43,810 nt of DNA from an uncultured Saprospiraceae bacterium (GTDB lineage: Bacteria; Bacteroidota; Bacteroidia; Chitinophagales; Saprospiraceae), in the NCBI GenBank assembly GCA_937973565.1, contig CALJKQ010000115.1, positions 1-43,810 on the forward strand, given 5' to 3'. Positions 1 to 7,820 of the stretch are shown here, piece after piece; positions within the stretch are counted from its first letter, which is position 1, and every line of letters begins with the position of its first letter. The notes under the pieces are model-generated. The model saw only the letters and a program-made list of their open reading frames with translations. It was not told the DNA's origin and made no database searches. Position numbers and translations under genes: made by a program.

Positions 1-29
1 TCTTTCCCTACACGACGCTCTTCCGATCT
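1..29. other. Illumina sequencing adapter remnant
   Basis: The first 29 bases equal the 3' end of the Illumina TruSeq universal (read 1) adapter, running from TCTTTCCC through to CTTCCGATCT. This is a match to a known technical sequence and not biology. The reading frame of the truncated receptor gene runs cleanly down to base 30 and becomes nonsense in the adapter, so the true insert starts at base 30. Confidence 0.97.
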
Positions 30-269
30 TTGGTAAGACACATAAGAAACCTGGATTTCGTGTTCACCGACAGGAAAGGGTCCCAATCTGTATTTGCCTT
101 CTAGATCGGTCTCCGCACTGAAATTTAAATCACTACAATATACATGGGCAAAAAGAGCGGGGCCATTTTCTGAAGTGATCTTGCCTTTCACAAAACACGA
201 TTGCGCTTGCAGCGAAGCGTTCATAAAGGTCAAAGCCCACAGCAAGGAAGCAAACCACTTTTGTTTCAT
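30..269 (-). CDS. TonB-dependent outer-membrane receptor, N-terminal fragment (partial)
   Basis: Only the first 80 codons are present, because the gene runs off the contig start. The protein begins MKQKWFASLLWALTF, a signal peptide ending near ASLQAQ. A carboxypeptidase-regulatory-like beta-sandwich follows (VKGKITSENG...TDLEGKYRLGPFPVGEHEIQVSYVSY), the usual N-terminal domain of Bacteroidota TonB-dependent receptors. Such receptors import metal chelates or other scarce ligands across the outer membrane. The gene is divergent from a DtxR/MntR-type repressor, with a palindrome between them over its own -7 box, so regulation by metal and a role in metal uptake are likely. That is inference, because the plug and barrel are missing. 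A different surface protein with the same domain cannot be excluded. Confidence 0.75.
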
Positions 270-272
270 TTT

Positions 273-280
273 GCAAAGTT
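273..280 (-). promoter_or_regulatory. -7 box of the TonB receptor gene
   Basis: Read on the minus strand, these bases are TAACTTTG, a full match to the Bacteroidota -7 consensus TAnnTTTG. The ATG lies at 269-267, so the transcript would be nearly leaderless. No clear -33 TTTG is seen. Confidence 0.5.
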
Positions 281-293
281 AGATATATCTAAC
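278..293. promoter_or_regulatory. Perfect 16-bp palindrome, probable DtxR/MntR operator
   Basis: The sequence GTTAGATATATCTAAC equals its own reverse complement. Its TTAG...CTAA arms resemble half-sites of DtxR/MntR-family operators. It overlaps the -7 box of the receptor gene and lies 45 bp upstream of the repressor's ATG, so one bound repressor could shut off the receptor and perhaps its own gene. The site is seen directly; its binding partner is inferred from position. Confidence 0.6.
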
Positions 294-315
294 ATATTTT
301 GTAAGAATTATCTAT

Positions 316-323
316 TAAATTTG
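316..323 (+). promoter_or_regulatory. -7 box of the DtxR-type repressor gene
   Basis: TAAATTTG matches TAnnTTTG exactly. It overlaps an in-frame GTG at 323, so that GTG would sit at or before the transcript start and cannot be the initiation codon. This supports the ATG at 338. Confidence 0.45.
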
Positions 324-337
324 TGAAAAAAGCGGAA

Positions 338-1024
338 ATGCCCACTTCCATAAAAGAAAATTACCTCAAAGCCCTGCACTACCTCAGCCTGCAATCGTCG
401 GAAATTTCGGTTACAGAACTGGGAAATGCCATGGATGTGAGCAAGCCAACGGTCAATGTGATGGTCAAAAACCTGGCATCAAAAGGCTGGGTAGTACATG
501 AAAAATACCAACCGATCCGCCTTACACCGGAAGGCAAGAGAGCCGCTGCCAAGGTAATTCGAAAGCACAGGCTGGCAGAACTTTTTTTATACCAGGTAAT
601 GGGCTTTGGCTGGGAAGAAGTTCACGCCATTGCAGAGGAACTGGAACATGTGAAGTCGGAATATTTCTTTCAGCGCATGGATGAAATGCTTGGGCAGCCC
701 CTGTTTGATCCACATGGCTCACCGATACCGGATGCATCGGGTCACATGCCATCAACCCACTACATCTTACTGAGTCAAGTAGCAGTGCCATGCAAGGTAG
801 TAGTTAAAGCCATTGCCGATAGTTCGCCGGAATTCCTTATTTATTTGAATGAAAAAAACATCCAACTGGGTACAGAATTGACCCTCATTCACAAAGAAGC
901 ATTTGATGGCAACCTTACCGTATCATTTAACCATTGTGATAAAGCCATACTGAGTCAGTCGGTTGCATCCCGCTTGCTCGTTGATTCCGTATCAGAAACA
1001 ACAAAATCAAAAAAACACCGTTAG
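338..1024 (+). CDS. DtxR/MntR-family metal-dependent transcriptional repressor
   Basis: A 228-aa repressor that binds DNA when loaded with Fe2+ or Mn2+ and controls metal uptake. Residues 1-65 form the winged helix (SVTELGNAMDVSKPTVN is the recognition region). The dimer and metal domain follows with RKHRLAE near residue 77 and HAIAEELEH near 96-104. Aligned by eye to DtxR, His77, Glu81 and His96 match the ancillary site. Glu100, Glu103 and His104 match the primary site, with Glu replacing the DtxR cysteine as in MntR. The C-terminal 80 residues fit the FeoA/SH3-like domain of the long form. The start at 338 (MPTSIKENYL) is preferred over the GTG at 323, which sits inside the -7 box. Which metal is sensed is uncertain; the Glu100 pattern favours manganese. 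Confidence 0.85.
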   Translation: MPTSIKENYLKALHYLSLQSSEISVTELGNAMDVSKPTVNVMVKNLASKGWVVHEKYQPIRLTPEGKRAAAKVIRKHRLAELFLYQVMGFGWEEVHAIAEELEHVKSEYFFQRMDEMLGQPLFDPHGSPIPDASGHMPSTHYILLSQVAVPCKVVVKAIADSSPEFLIYLNEKNIQLGTELTLIHKEAFDGNLTVSFNHCDKAILSQSVASRLLVDSVSETTKSKKHR

Positions 1025-1039
1025 CACCTGGCAGGTTAT

Positions 1040-4000
1040 CTACCGAATGGTCGATGTGCCTTCTGACTTGAGCTGACCACCTGCCTGGTTTAGCAAACGA
1101 CTCGAGACATTGCCTTTGATAAGCGAATTGCGCAGTTCGATGATGCCGTTGTTGTTAATGAATGGCACTACCAGCGTATTGTCTTTTTGTATCAGGGTCA
1201 ATTCTCTGAAAGTTACATTGCCCGTTCCATTCACCAGTATACCCTGGGTACTATTGGCGAAAGCCGGTAAGGAAATATCCATTTTGATTTTGGTATCGGC
1301 CTGACCATTGCCCCACCACCACATTTGTTTGTCCAGCAGCATGGGTTCAGTCAATCGAATGGTGTCAAGCCCCGCATTAAAAAACAAGGTATCTCCGTTC
1401 TGCAGGCAAATAAGTTGCTGCCTTAAAGAGCCTATGCCAGAGTTGGCTGTATTGGTGACCAACAAGGTCGGATTGTCGTCCACAATGCCATCGCAGTCGT
1501 CGTCTTCTCCATTGCAGTATTCCACATTTTTATTTTCTGAAGTATTTCTGGTAATAACCCACTGACCGGCACCATTGATGCCATTATTGGTGCTGTAAAT
1601 AACATCGGGTTTTACAATAAGGTCTGCTTCATCGGCATCCACCCAAGACATTCCCTCACCGTAGGAGGGCCTTTTTCGCAAGATGTAAAGAGAAGGATCA
1701 CATCCTGCATTGGTGTTGCCCGGTGCATAAAATCTTATTGAATCCGGTATGGTAATCGTACTGTTATTGCCGTAGTTATCAGCTACCCAATAGGATTTAG
1801 GCAGGGTGCCCGTTTGGCTCATGGTGTCCGGCAATTGGTTGATGCGGGTTACCACCCAATCTCCGTTGGGCCAGGTACCCGTATTGGGGAATGAAAATTT
1901 AACCCCAGCCAGATTGAAGTTTTTGGTTCCTCCGGTGGTGAAATTGATCCTTTGAGAAACGCCTTTACCTACTGGTATCCTTGACTTCACCCTTCCTGCT
2001 CCATTGAAAATACTGCAGTGGTATGATTTTGATTTATCAAAAACGGTGTACGATGCTTCGTTGAATTGATAATAAGCAATGAGAGATGGATCACTTAAAG
2101 GTTCTTTGATCAGGTGTCTCAAATCCCTGATTTCATTGGTCGAGAGCACCCTGTTGTATACTGCAACTTCATCTATCCAGCCCACTACGTTGCGCGATGT
2201 CCAGCCTTTGTAGTTGCCCATTCTGAAGCCATTGATATCAAGCGGAGAAAGGGAGATGGTATGGGTGGCACTGCTCTCATTGCAATACAAAGTGATGCCT
2301 GTGGGTGTTACCACCATGGCAACAAAATTCCATTGACCCGGCACTACCGTAAGACCGCTGTTCCACCACCACTGACCACCCGGCCAATGATAAGCGAGGC
2401 TATTATTTCCGTTCTTAAAATTGAAGCCTCCTGCATCTCCTGTTTCATTCATCCAAATAGCACTGTAATCCGGCTGAATGCCATCCGGTTTGACCCACGC
2501 CGTAATCGTCAGGGAGTCGGTCTGGGGAAGGATAAGATTGGAATTGATGACGTGTTTGTCAGTACCGGAACAGTAGACAGCTTTTCCAGGGATAGTATCC
2601 AGGCTGCAACCTTCGGTTACCTTAATCATGCCCGCAACCGTGCGTGTACTGCTCGAAGCGCCATTGCTCACCATAAGGGTCACATCGTAATTGCCCGGGG
2701 CAGGATAGAGAACTTTGGGATTTCTAACACTGGTGGAGCTCACATACGAAGCACCGGGGAAGGTCCATGTCCAGCTGGCTCCGGTATGGTTTACTACTGA
2801 ATAGTCGTCGAAATAGACCGTATCTCGCTGGCAGGGATGCTCTGCTGCCGGTGCCATGGGTAGTGCCTCTACTGACGATGTTTCAAACAAGGGAGATTCC
2901 CAAACCCCAAAACCCCAGCATCCGTTGCGTATTTTACCTTCCTTGTAAAAAGGCTTTAAACGGTTGGTTTCGGCACTCACAGGCAGATTGGTGCTATAGG
3001 GCTGCCAATCGGCATGGGTATTGTTTCGATAAAACACGCCGGAATTGGTACCGATGTAGACCCCTCCATTGGTGCCATACTGCGCCATGATATTGGAAAC
3101 GGTGATGTTGTCTAACAAAGATGAAGTCAGATTGATCCATGTCAATCCTCCATCAACCGTTTTGTACACTTTTTTACCGTTGCTGCCATAGGTAACTGCT
3201 ACCCACAACACGTTGGGGTCAGTGCTGCTCAATGCCATCTTTACTCTGTCGTTGTTGTTGGGTAGAGGCAAAGATGTCAACTTTGTCCAGGTGGTTCCTC
3301 CATTGGTTGTTTTCCATATTGAATCGTCGGTACCATCCCATTGAGAGCAATACATCACCTGAGGATTACTTCTGGCTATTTCGATGTCATATACTTCATT
3401 GTCCACAGTACCCGGGAAGGTGTACAACACATCAAAGTTGGCGCCTCCGTCTTTACTTACCAGGATTCTATTTTGGTTGCCCAGGTAGATGGTGTTGTAG
3501 TAATAAGGGTGGAAAACCATTTCACTGTTGGCGTAGTAGGCATAGGATTCATTGGGCCAGGCACTAACGGCAAAATTAGCCACTCCATTGCCAAAGCCGG
3601 GTTTCAAAATCTTACCGCCAATGTCGGAGTGATATACTTTTCTCTCAGGCCCAGGACTCACATAGCCGGTAGCCGATTCTGCACCACCCAATCTGTAAAC
3701 CGTGGTAGCAGGAAAAGATTGGTGAAAGCCCATGTTGCCATTGTGGTAACGACCCCCTACCAGAATGTCTTCATTCCAGCCGGAATCAAAGCCCCACATA
3801 TTGGATCCGGAAACACCGTCCATTCGTGTTTCCATAGAAGTGCCAAAATTGTTGGAATAATTGATGCCTCCGTCTGATGCGATCCACAGATCACTGCCAT
3901 TGGCGACCAACCATTGAATATCGGGATGCGACCAGGCCAGCCCACTTACGTAGCCGCCCAGATTGGACCAGGTAGCACCACCATCTGTACTTTTAAACCA

Positions 4001-5272
4001 TGATGTGCCTCCGGCGATCAGCTGGTTGTCGTTGAGAGGATTGACCACAATGGCCATATCATAAAATCCCTGGTTAAATCCGGTGACCCCATTGCTGGCC
4101 ATCAGATTGGTATGCGAAGGAACCGCATAGGCTGTTGGGCTATTGCCAATGGCATTGGATGGATTTGTATTGGTCCAGGTGGCTCCTTCATCCGTACTTA
4201 CCCAGACGCCTGCATATCCATAGAGATTGCTACCACTGCCGATTAAATACGCATATATCTTATTGGCATTGGTCGGACAAGTAGCCAGAATGCCGCCTGT
4301 CATAGCCTCTCCTGATGCCGGCGTCCACCAACCCGTATTGGAGGGGACCCAGGTGGCACCACTATCTGTTGATTTGATAAATTCAGAAGAATCTCCCACA
4401 TCTCTTATGCCATAAAAAACAGTACCAGAACCTTCTTTGGGTTTGATGGTCCAACACACATTGGCAAATAATTTTGTCCAGGAAGTTCCCCCATTGATGC
4501 TGCGGATCATGCCTTTGCTGGTTGCCATAACCACGATCGATGGATTGGTGGAAGAAACGGCTATTTCATACACAGTTAGTCCGGATTCCGAATAAGCCGT
4601 AGTCCAGGTGCTGCCCTGGTTGGTGGATTTGACTAATTTTCCGGAAGTTCCTGCGTAAAAAATCTGGTCATTGGTGGGGTCAATTTTAACAGCACTAAAA
4701 GACCCGTGGCTTATGTCGCGGCTTAGCAGAGTCCAGTTTAAACCTTTGTTGGTTGTCTTCCACATACCGCCATCTTCTCCACCTGCCAACAAAACATTGG
4801 AATTGCTGGCTGCAATGTCGATAGAATAAATATTCGTTTGCCAGGTCACCTTGGTCACCCCATCGGTATCGTATGTTTTATTGGGACCCGCAAATGTCCA
4901 GTTGGCTGCACGGGCGCTTTTTTTGCGTAAAGTCAAAGCCTTTCTTTCCCGTTCTGCCTCTTCTTCTGCGGTGGGAATTAAAATTCTACCCTCGGTTGTG
5001 GCATACTGCCTCGACCATTTTAAAAAGCGTTTGTAATATTGACTGTACTCGTTTTTTTCAAATTTATGTACTTTGTAATAGGCATTATATGCGCGAATGG
5101 CATCGTTGATGTTGATTTGCTCCAGCGGTTTATTAAAATATTGCATATACGGGGGAGCATCTTCCCTGAGATGAGGCAATTCGGGGATATTCTGACCCAA
5201 GAGATTGGTAAACGCCCAAATAAAAGAAAAAGTAAATAAAAGTCTGCTCAACTTAACACACATACCTAACAT
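1040..5272 (-). CDS. Giant secreted surface protein with BNR/sortilin-type propeller, PKD, LamG and MopE regions
   Basis: About 1,410 aa with a signal peptide ending near NLLGQ. Residues about 100-830 hold many BNR/VPS10-like repeats with the (S/K)(S/T)xDGGxTW motif (STDGGATW, TTNGGTTW, TVDGGLTW), a large beta-propeller. A PKD domain follows (about 845-925, WTWTFPGA...PGNYDVTLMVSNG). Next come a LamG-like sandwich (about 935-1110), a MopE-type acidic motif (NGEDDDCDGIVDD), and a short beta-helix-like tail starting NTANSGIGSLRQ. The whole is typical of Bacteroidota extracellular adhesins or exoenzymes; no catalytic residue was recognised. Oddly, no type IX sorting domain is visible at the C-terminus. 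The first ATG is at 5272, directly after an in-frame TTG; an ATG at 5263 is also possible. The 3' end converges on the repressor gene with only 15 bp between. Confidence 0.8.
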   Translation of the reverse strand: MLGMCVKLSRLLFTFSFIWAFTNLLGQNIPELPHLREDAPPYMQYFNKPLEQININDAIRAYNAYYKVHKFEKNEYSQYYKRFLKWSRQYATTEGRILIPTAEEEAERERKALTLRKKSARAANWTFAGPNKTYDTDGVTKVTWQTNIYSIDIAASNSNVLLAGGEDGGMWKTTNKGLNWTLLSRDISHGSFSAVKIDPTNDQIFYAGTSGKLVKSTNQGSTWTTAYSESGLTVYEIAVSSTNPSIVVMATSKGMIRSINGGTSWTKLFANVCWTIKPKEGSGTVFYGIRDVGDSSEFIKSTDSGATWVPSNTGWWTPASGEAMTGGILATCPTNANKIYAYLIGSGSNLYGYAGVWVSTDEGATWTNTNPSNAIGNSPTAYAVPSHTNLMASNGVTGFNQGFYDMAIVVNPLNDNQLIAGGTSWFKSTDGGATWSNLGGYVSGLAWSHPDIQWLVANGSDLWIASDGGINYSNNFGTSMETRMDGVSGSNMWGFDSGWNEDILVGGRYHNGNMGFHQSFPATTVYRLGGAESATGYVSPGPERKVYHSDIGGKILKPGFGNGVANFAVSAWPNESYAYYANSEMVFHPYYYNTIYLGNQNRILVSKDGGANFDVLYTFPGTVDNEVYDIEIARSNPQVMYCSQWDGTDDSIWKTTNGGTTWTKLTSLPLPNNNDRVKMALSSTDPNVLWVAVTYGSNGKKVYKTVDGGLTWINLTSSLLDNITVSNIMAQYGTNGGVYIGTNSGVFYRNNTHADWQPYSTNLPVSAETNRLKPFYKEGKIRNGCWGFGVWESPLFETSSVEALPMAPAAEHPCQRDTVYFDDYSVVNHTGASWTWTFPGASYVSSTSVRNPKVLYPAPGNYDVTLMVSNGASSSTRTVAGMIKVTEGCSLDTIPGKAVYCSGTDKHVINSNLILPQTDSLTITAWVKPDGIQPDYSAIWMNETGDAGGFNFKNGNNSLAYHWPGGQWWWNSGLTVVPGQWNFVAMVVTPTGITLYCNESSATHTISLSPLDINGFRMGNYKGWTSRNVVGWIDEVAVYNRVLSTNEIRDLRHLIKEPLSDPSLIAYYQFNEASYTVFDKSKSYHCSIFNGAGRVKSRIPVGKGVSQRINFTTGGTKNFNLAGVKFSFPNTGTWPNGDWVVTRINQLPDTMSQTGTLPKSYWVADNYGNNSTITIPDSIRFYAPGNTNAGCDPSLYILRKRPSYGEGMSWVDADEADLIVKPDVIYSTNNGINGAGQWVITRNTSENKNVEYCNGEDDDCDGIVDDNPTLLVTNTANSGIGSLRQQLICLQNGDTLFFNAGLDTIRLTEPMLLDKQMWWWGNGQADTKIKMDISLPAFANSTQGILVNGTGNVTFRELTLIQKDNTLVVPFINNNGIIELRNSLIKGNVSSRLLNQAGGQLKSEGTSTIR

Positions 5273-5341
5273 CAATTATTGGGCAAAAATACGCTAAAAT
5301 TTTTATTAGATATGTCGGCATTTAATATGGAGAAACCTGTC

Positions 5342-5495
5342 TTGCGATATCCGAAACGCGACAGGCGAGACGCGACACGCGACGGGCGACACGCGAAATG
5401 TGAAAGGAGACACGGGAGTCGCAAGACGCAAGACGCAAGACGCGAGACGCATGTCGCGATACGCATGTCGCGAGTCGAAAGACGCGATCGCGAAT
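5342..5495. repeat. Degenerate heptanucleotide tandem array (ACGCGAG type)
   Basis: The stretch can be cut into 22 consecutive 7-base units with no slip. Examples are ACGCGAC (three times), ACGCAAG (twice), ACGCATG (twice), ACGCGAG, ACGCGAT, TCGCGAG and TCGCGAT. Almost every unit keeps CG or GC at positions 2-4. It is far richer in G+C than the AT-rich flanks and fills the gap between two minus-strand genes. Long open frames across it are artefacts of the repeat, because 7-base units rarely make stops. The form recalls the short tandemly repeated heptanucleotides known in heterocystous cyanobacteria; no function is assigned. Confidence 0.85.
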
Positions 5496-5518
5496 TTGAT
5501 TTTGTACCTACAATCAAA
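5495..5518. repeat. Hairpin with TTTGATT/AATCAAA arms at the end of the heptad array
   Basis: The arms TTTGATT and AATCAAA enclose an inner GTA/TAC stem with a CC loop, with two unpaired T on the left arm. It begins where the heptad array stops. The same outer arms recur in the hairpin at 43753-43775 with a different inner stem. Confidence 0.6.
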
Positions 5519-5564
5519 GAGCCATGAGCCTGTCGAATGGCGAATGGATGCCCTGATTCCTCCG

Positions 5565-7568
5565 CTAAAGCACACAGCTATCATTTGAGCAAAACTTCTC
5601 AGCCACAGCATCTTCATCGTAGGAAGAAAAATCAATGGTTTTTAATGAAGCCTTCATGGCCAGGTACATTTCGTGAGAAATAGCCTCATAAGGCATTTGA
5701 GCGTAGATCCCGGCTTCCAGTTTGGGAAGGAAGCTGATGGATTTGAGGTCGTATTTGAAATAATCCAGAATGGTAGCAATTTCCCCGGCTTCTTCTTCTT
5801 TGAAAGTCACTGTGCAGGAAACCTGGTTGTCGGACCAATACTTTTGTAAAAATACGGCCAGGGATGTTTGTTCCCAGATGCTCACTTCAGATAAGTTTCT
5901 GCCTTCCGTGTGGACGGGGAAAGAAACTACTTTTGAAGAACCATCTACCACGTCGTCTTCTATTTGCAGACCGGCTCTTTCCAGGATGGGAATGAGGTGA
6001 CTGGATTTGGCAATACGCACTCTTCTGATGTAATAGTTGTTTTCCGGAAAGTGACAGCCGGGATTTACCCCAGCCAAAAGGCTGACGGTACCGCTGGGTT
6101 TGACACTGGTGGTTTTGATGCTTTTGGGAACACATAGCCAGGATGAGTAAATGCTGTCCCATCTCTGGATTTCTTTATAGCCGCTTTCCAGCCAAACTTT
6201 GAAAGTATTGAGTGTGTGATGATGTAAAAAATTGGTAACCCCGCTTACGGATGTGCCGATTCTTCTGTTGCGTTTTTGCACCCTGTTGGATTCCGGCCAG
6301 GTAGTATTGACGAGGGTGGCTGTTTTTCCCAGCAAATAAGCAAACTTAAGGGTCCTCATGTAATCGTCGAGGGACTCGGCTTTGCTCGGGAAGGTTTCGA
6401 TCAGGCAACATAATTCATAAGACTCAAGGCTTTGTTCACCACATGGATTGGTGCCCCGGGCTTTGGCGTCTTTGAAATCTGCAGGATCGCACATTCTGGA
6501 ATAGGCCTGGATATTGTCCATAAAAATATAACCCGGCTCTCCGTTAACCGCGGTTTGCGCTGCGAGGGTATCAAACCGGCTTTCATTATCGACCAGCACA
6601 CTGTTGTTGGAAGCCCAGCCCCACATGGCCCTGCCTGCATTGGAACCTACATATTGCTGACTGGCGTTGTCCCACGTATAGTCTTTCAGTCTTCGATATT
6701 CAGCATTGTCTGCCTGGCCCAGTGCGATTTGTGCCGTTCGTCTGACATTGCCTGCCACAACACAAACACCAATAAGATTCATGAGGTCCGTAAGTGCCGT
6801 AATACTAAGATTTTTTCCATCGAGGTGATCCAGTAAACTGCGCATTTTTTCATGCATAGCCATCAAGGGTTCCGGGCCCGATGAAATGCCACCAAAACCT
6901 TTGATCGGCAAACCTGCCTTGCGGATTTTGTGGTAATCAAATTTTACGGGGCCTGATGAGATGCCAAAATTTTTGGCAAAATAACTGAACAACAATTTTT
7001 CAAGGCTGGCGACCCACCCTTCCCGGGTATCCGGTATAATTACAATTTCTTCCAAGCCGTCTACCGGACGGTGGATTTCAATTTGGCCTGCTCCTAAAAC
7101 ATCAAATCCTACGCCTACACCCACCATGCTCATATCCATCATGAAGGCAAACGGTTTAACCGCATCAGAAATAGACTGGCCCATCTCTTCGGTAGATACA
7201 AAGGCACAATTGAAAAGAGCTTGTCCTATCTTCTTTTGATGAATGATCGGTGTACCCAGCGCCCACAACATTCTGCCTGGAGGTAAAAATTTCATTTTAA
7301 ATATGCGATCGTACATCTCCTGGGCAGAGCGTTGAGCCTTTTTATTGTTCCAGCCCAACTCATTGGAATGAATATGTTCTTTCTGAATGGTATAGGCACC
7401 CTCTACTACCCTGCGCACAGTCTCATACCACTCTTCATTTTTTCCATCCTCTTTTAAGCGGGAATAGGTACGATAATAAGTCAACTGGCCGAGACCATTG
7501 AAACCAAAATCGGGTTGAATATGAGCGTAGGACATGACAAAGTCATCATCCAGTTTGAAACTGAGCAT
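5565..7568 (-). CDS. nrdJ: Adenosylcobalamin-dependent ribonucleoside-triphosphate reductase (class II)
   Basis: A 667-aa monomeric class II reductase that makes deoxyribonucleotides from ribonucleoside triphosphates using vitamin B12, without needing or being harmed by O2. Cys121 (FNCAF), Cys376 (NPCGEQ, thiyl radical site) and Cys387/388 fit the active-site cysteines of the Lactobacillus leichmannii enzyme. The C-terminal pair Cys660/Cys665 (FCSNDSCVL) has the same five-residue offset as Cys731/Cys736 there and would pass electrons from thioredoxin. RRTAQIALG, WASNNSV and KPSGTVSLLAG are further family motifs. The start at 7568 (MLSFKLDDDF) is chosen because the longer frame upstream reads through a hairpin and gives an unrelated Phe-rich peptide. 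No other nrd gene is in view. It is divergent from tyrosine phenol-lyase. Confidence 0.93.
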   Translation of the reverse strand: MLSFKLDDDFVMSYAHIQPDFGFNGLGQLTYYRTYSRLKEDGKNEEWYETVRRVVEGAYTIQKEHIHSNELGWNNKKAQRSAQEMYDRIFKMKFLPPGRMLWALGTPIIHQKKIGQALFNCAFVSTEEMGQSISDAVKPFAFMMDMSMVGVGVGFDVLGAGQIEIHRPVDGLEEIVIIPDTREGWVASLEKLLFSYFAKNFGISSGPVKFDYHKIRKAGLPIKGFGGISSGPEPLMAMHEKMRSLLDHLDGKNLSITALTDLMNLIGVCVVAGNVRRTAQIALGQADNAEYRRLKDYTWDNASQQYVGSNAGRAMWGWASNNSVLVDNESRFDTLAAQTAVNGEPGYIFMDNIQAYSRMCDPADFKDAKARGTNPCGEQSLESYELCCLIETFPSKAESLDDYMRTLKFAYLLGKTATLVNTTWPESNRVQKRNRRIGTSVSGVTNFLHHHTLNTFKVWLESGYKEIQRWDSIYSSWLCVPKSIKTTSVKPSGTVSLLAGVNPGCHFPENNYYIRRVRIAKSSHLIPILERAGLQIEDDVVDGSSKVVSFPVHTEGRNLSEVSIWEQTSLAVFLQKYWSDNQVSCTVTFKEEEAGEIATILDYFKYDLKSISFLPKLEAGIYAQMPYEAISHEMYLAMKASLKTIDFSSYDEDAVAEKFCSNDSCVL

Positions 7569-7592
7569 GGCATTATAAATTAGAGGATACGC

Positions 7593-7620
7593 AAAAAAAA
7601 TTCTTCCTAAGATGGAAGAA
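7593..7620 (-). terminator. Terminator-like hairpin with U-tract in the nrdJ leader
   Basis: On the minus strand the arms TTCTTCC and GGAAGAA (6-nt loop) are followed at once by eight T. This is the form of an intrinsic terminator and lies only 25 nt before the nrdJ ATG. No promoter box was found between it and the ATG, so it probably sits in the nrdJ leader and could attenuate it. No B12 box (GCCACTG) was found nearby on either strand. Confidence 0.5.
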
Positions 7621-7769
7621 CATATTAAATATTTGTGCAATGTAAGACGAAGCCAATAATTGCCCAAAGAAAATGACAAAGATCATTTTAGAAGGGTTGA
7701 ATGCAGTCATTGAGTTGATTTTCATCAGTGTGTGCCTGATTAAAATCATGGCTCAAACCTGATTTACCG

Positions 7770-7802
7770 TTGAATCGTCACCGGTATAAGATGATAATTT
7801 TG
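7770..7802 (+). promoter_or_regulatory. Promoter of the tyrosine phenol-lyase gene
   Basis: TAATTTTG at 7795-7802 matches the -7 consensus TAnnTTTG. A TTG at 7770-7772 lies 22 nt upstream as a weak -33. The ATG follows 18 nt after the -7 box, giving a short leader. Confidence 0.45.
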
Positions 7803-7820
7803 TGAAGCTAAAATTCAGAT

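Noticed and set aside
5342..5495. CRISPR array
   Set aside because: Units are 7 bp and contiguous with no spacers; the same holds for 41516-41816. No cas genes are present.
5272..5635. Arg-rich open frames on both strands across the GC-rich array
   Set aside because: The 7-base repeat cycles through all three frames and avoids stops; the peptides are simple repeats such as RDARRDTR and are not gene-like.
7569..7679. 37-residue N-terminal extension of the ribonucleotide reductase
   Set aside because: It would translate the terminator-like hairpin and U-tract and has no similarity to the family; MLSFKLDDDF matches the usual N-terminus.
7569..7820. Cobalamin riboswitch upstream of the B12-dependent reductase
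   Set aside because: No B12 box (AGCCACTG-like) or the conserved core was found on either strand; some short matches (GGTGACGATT) are too weak.
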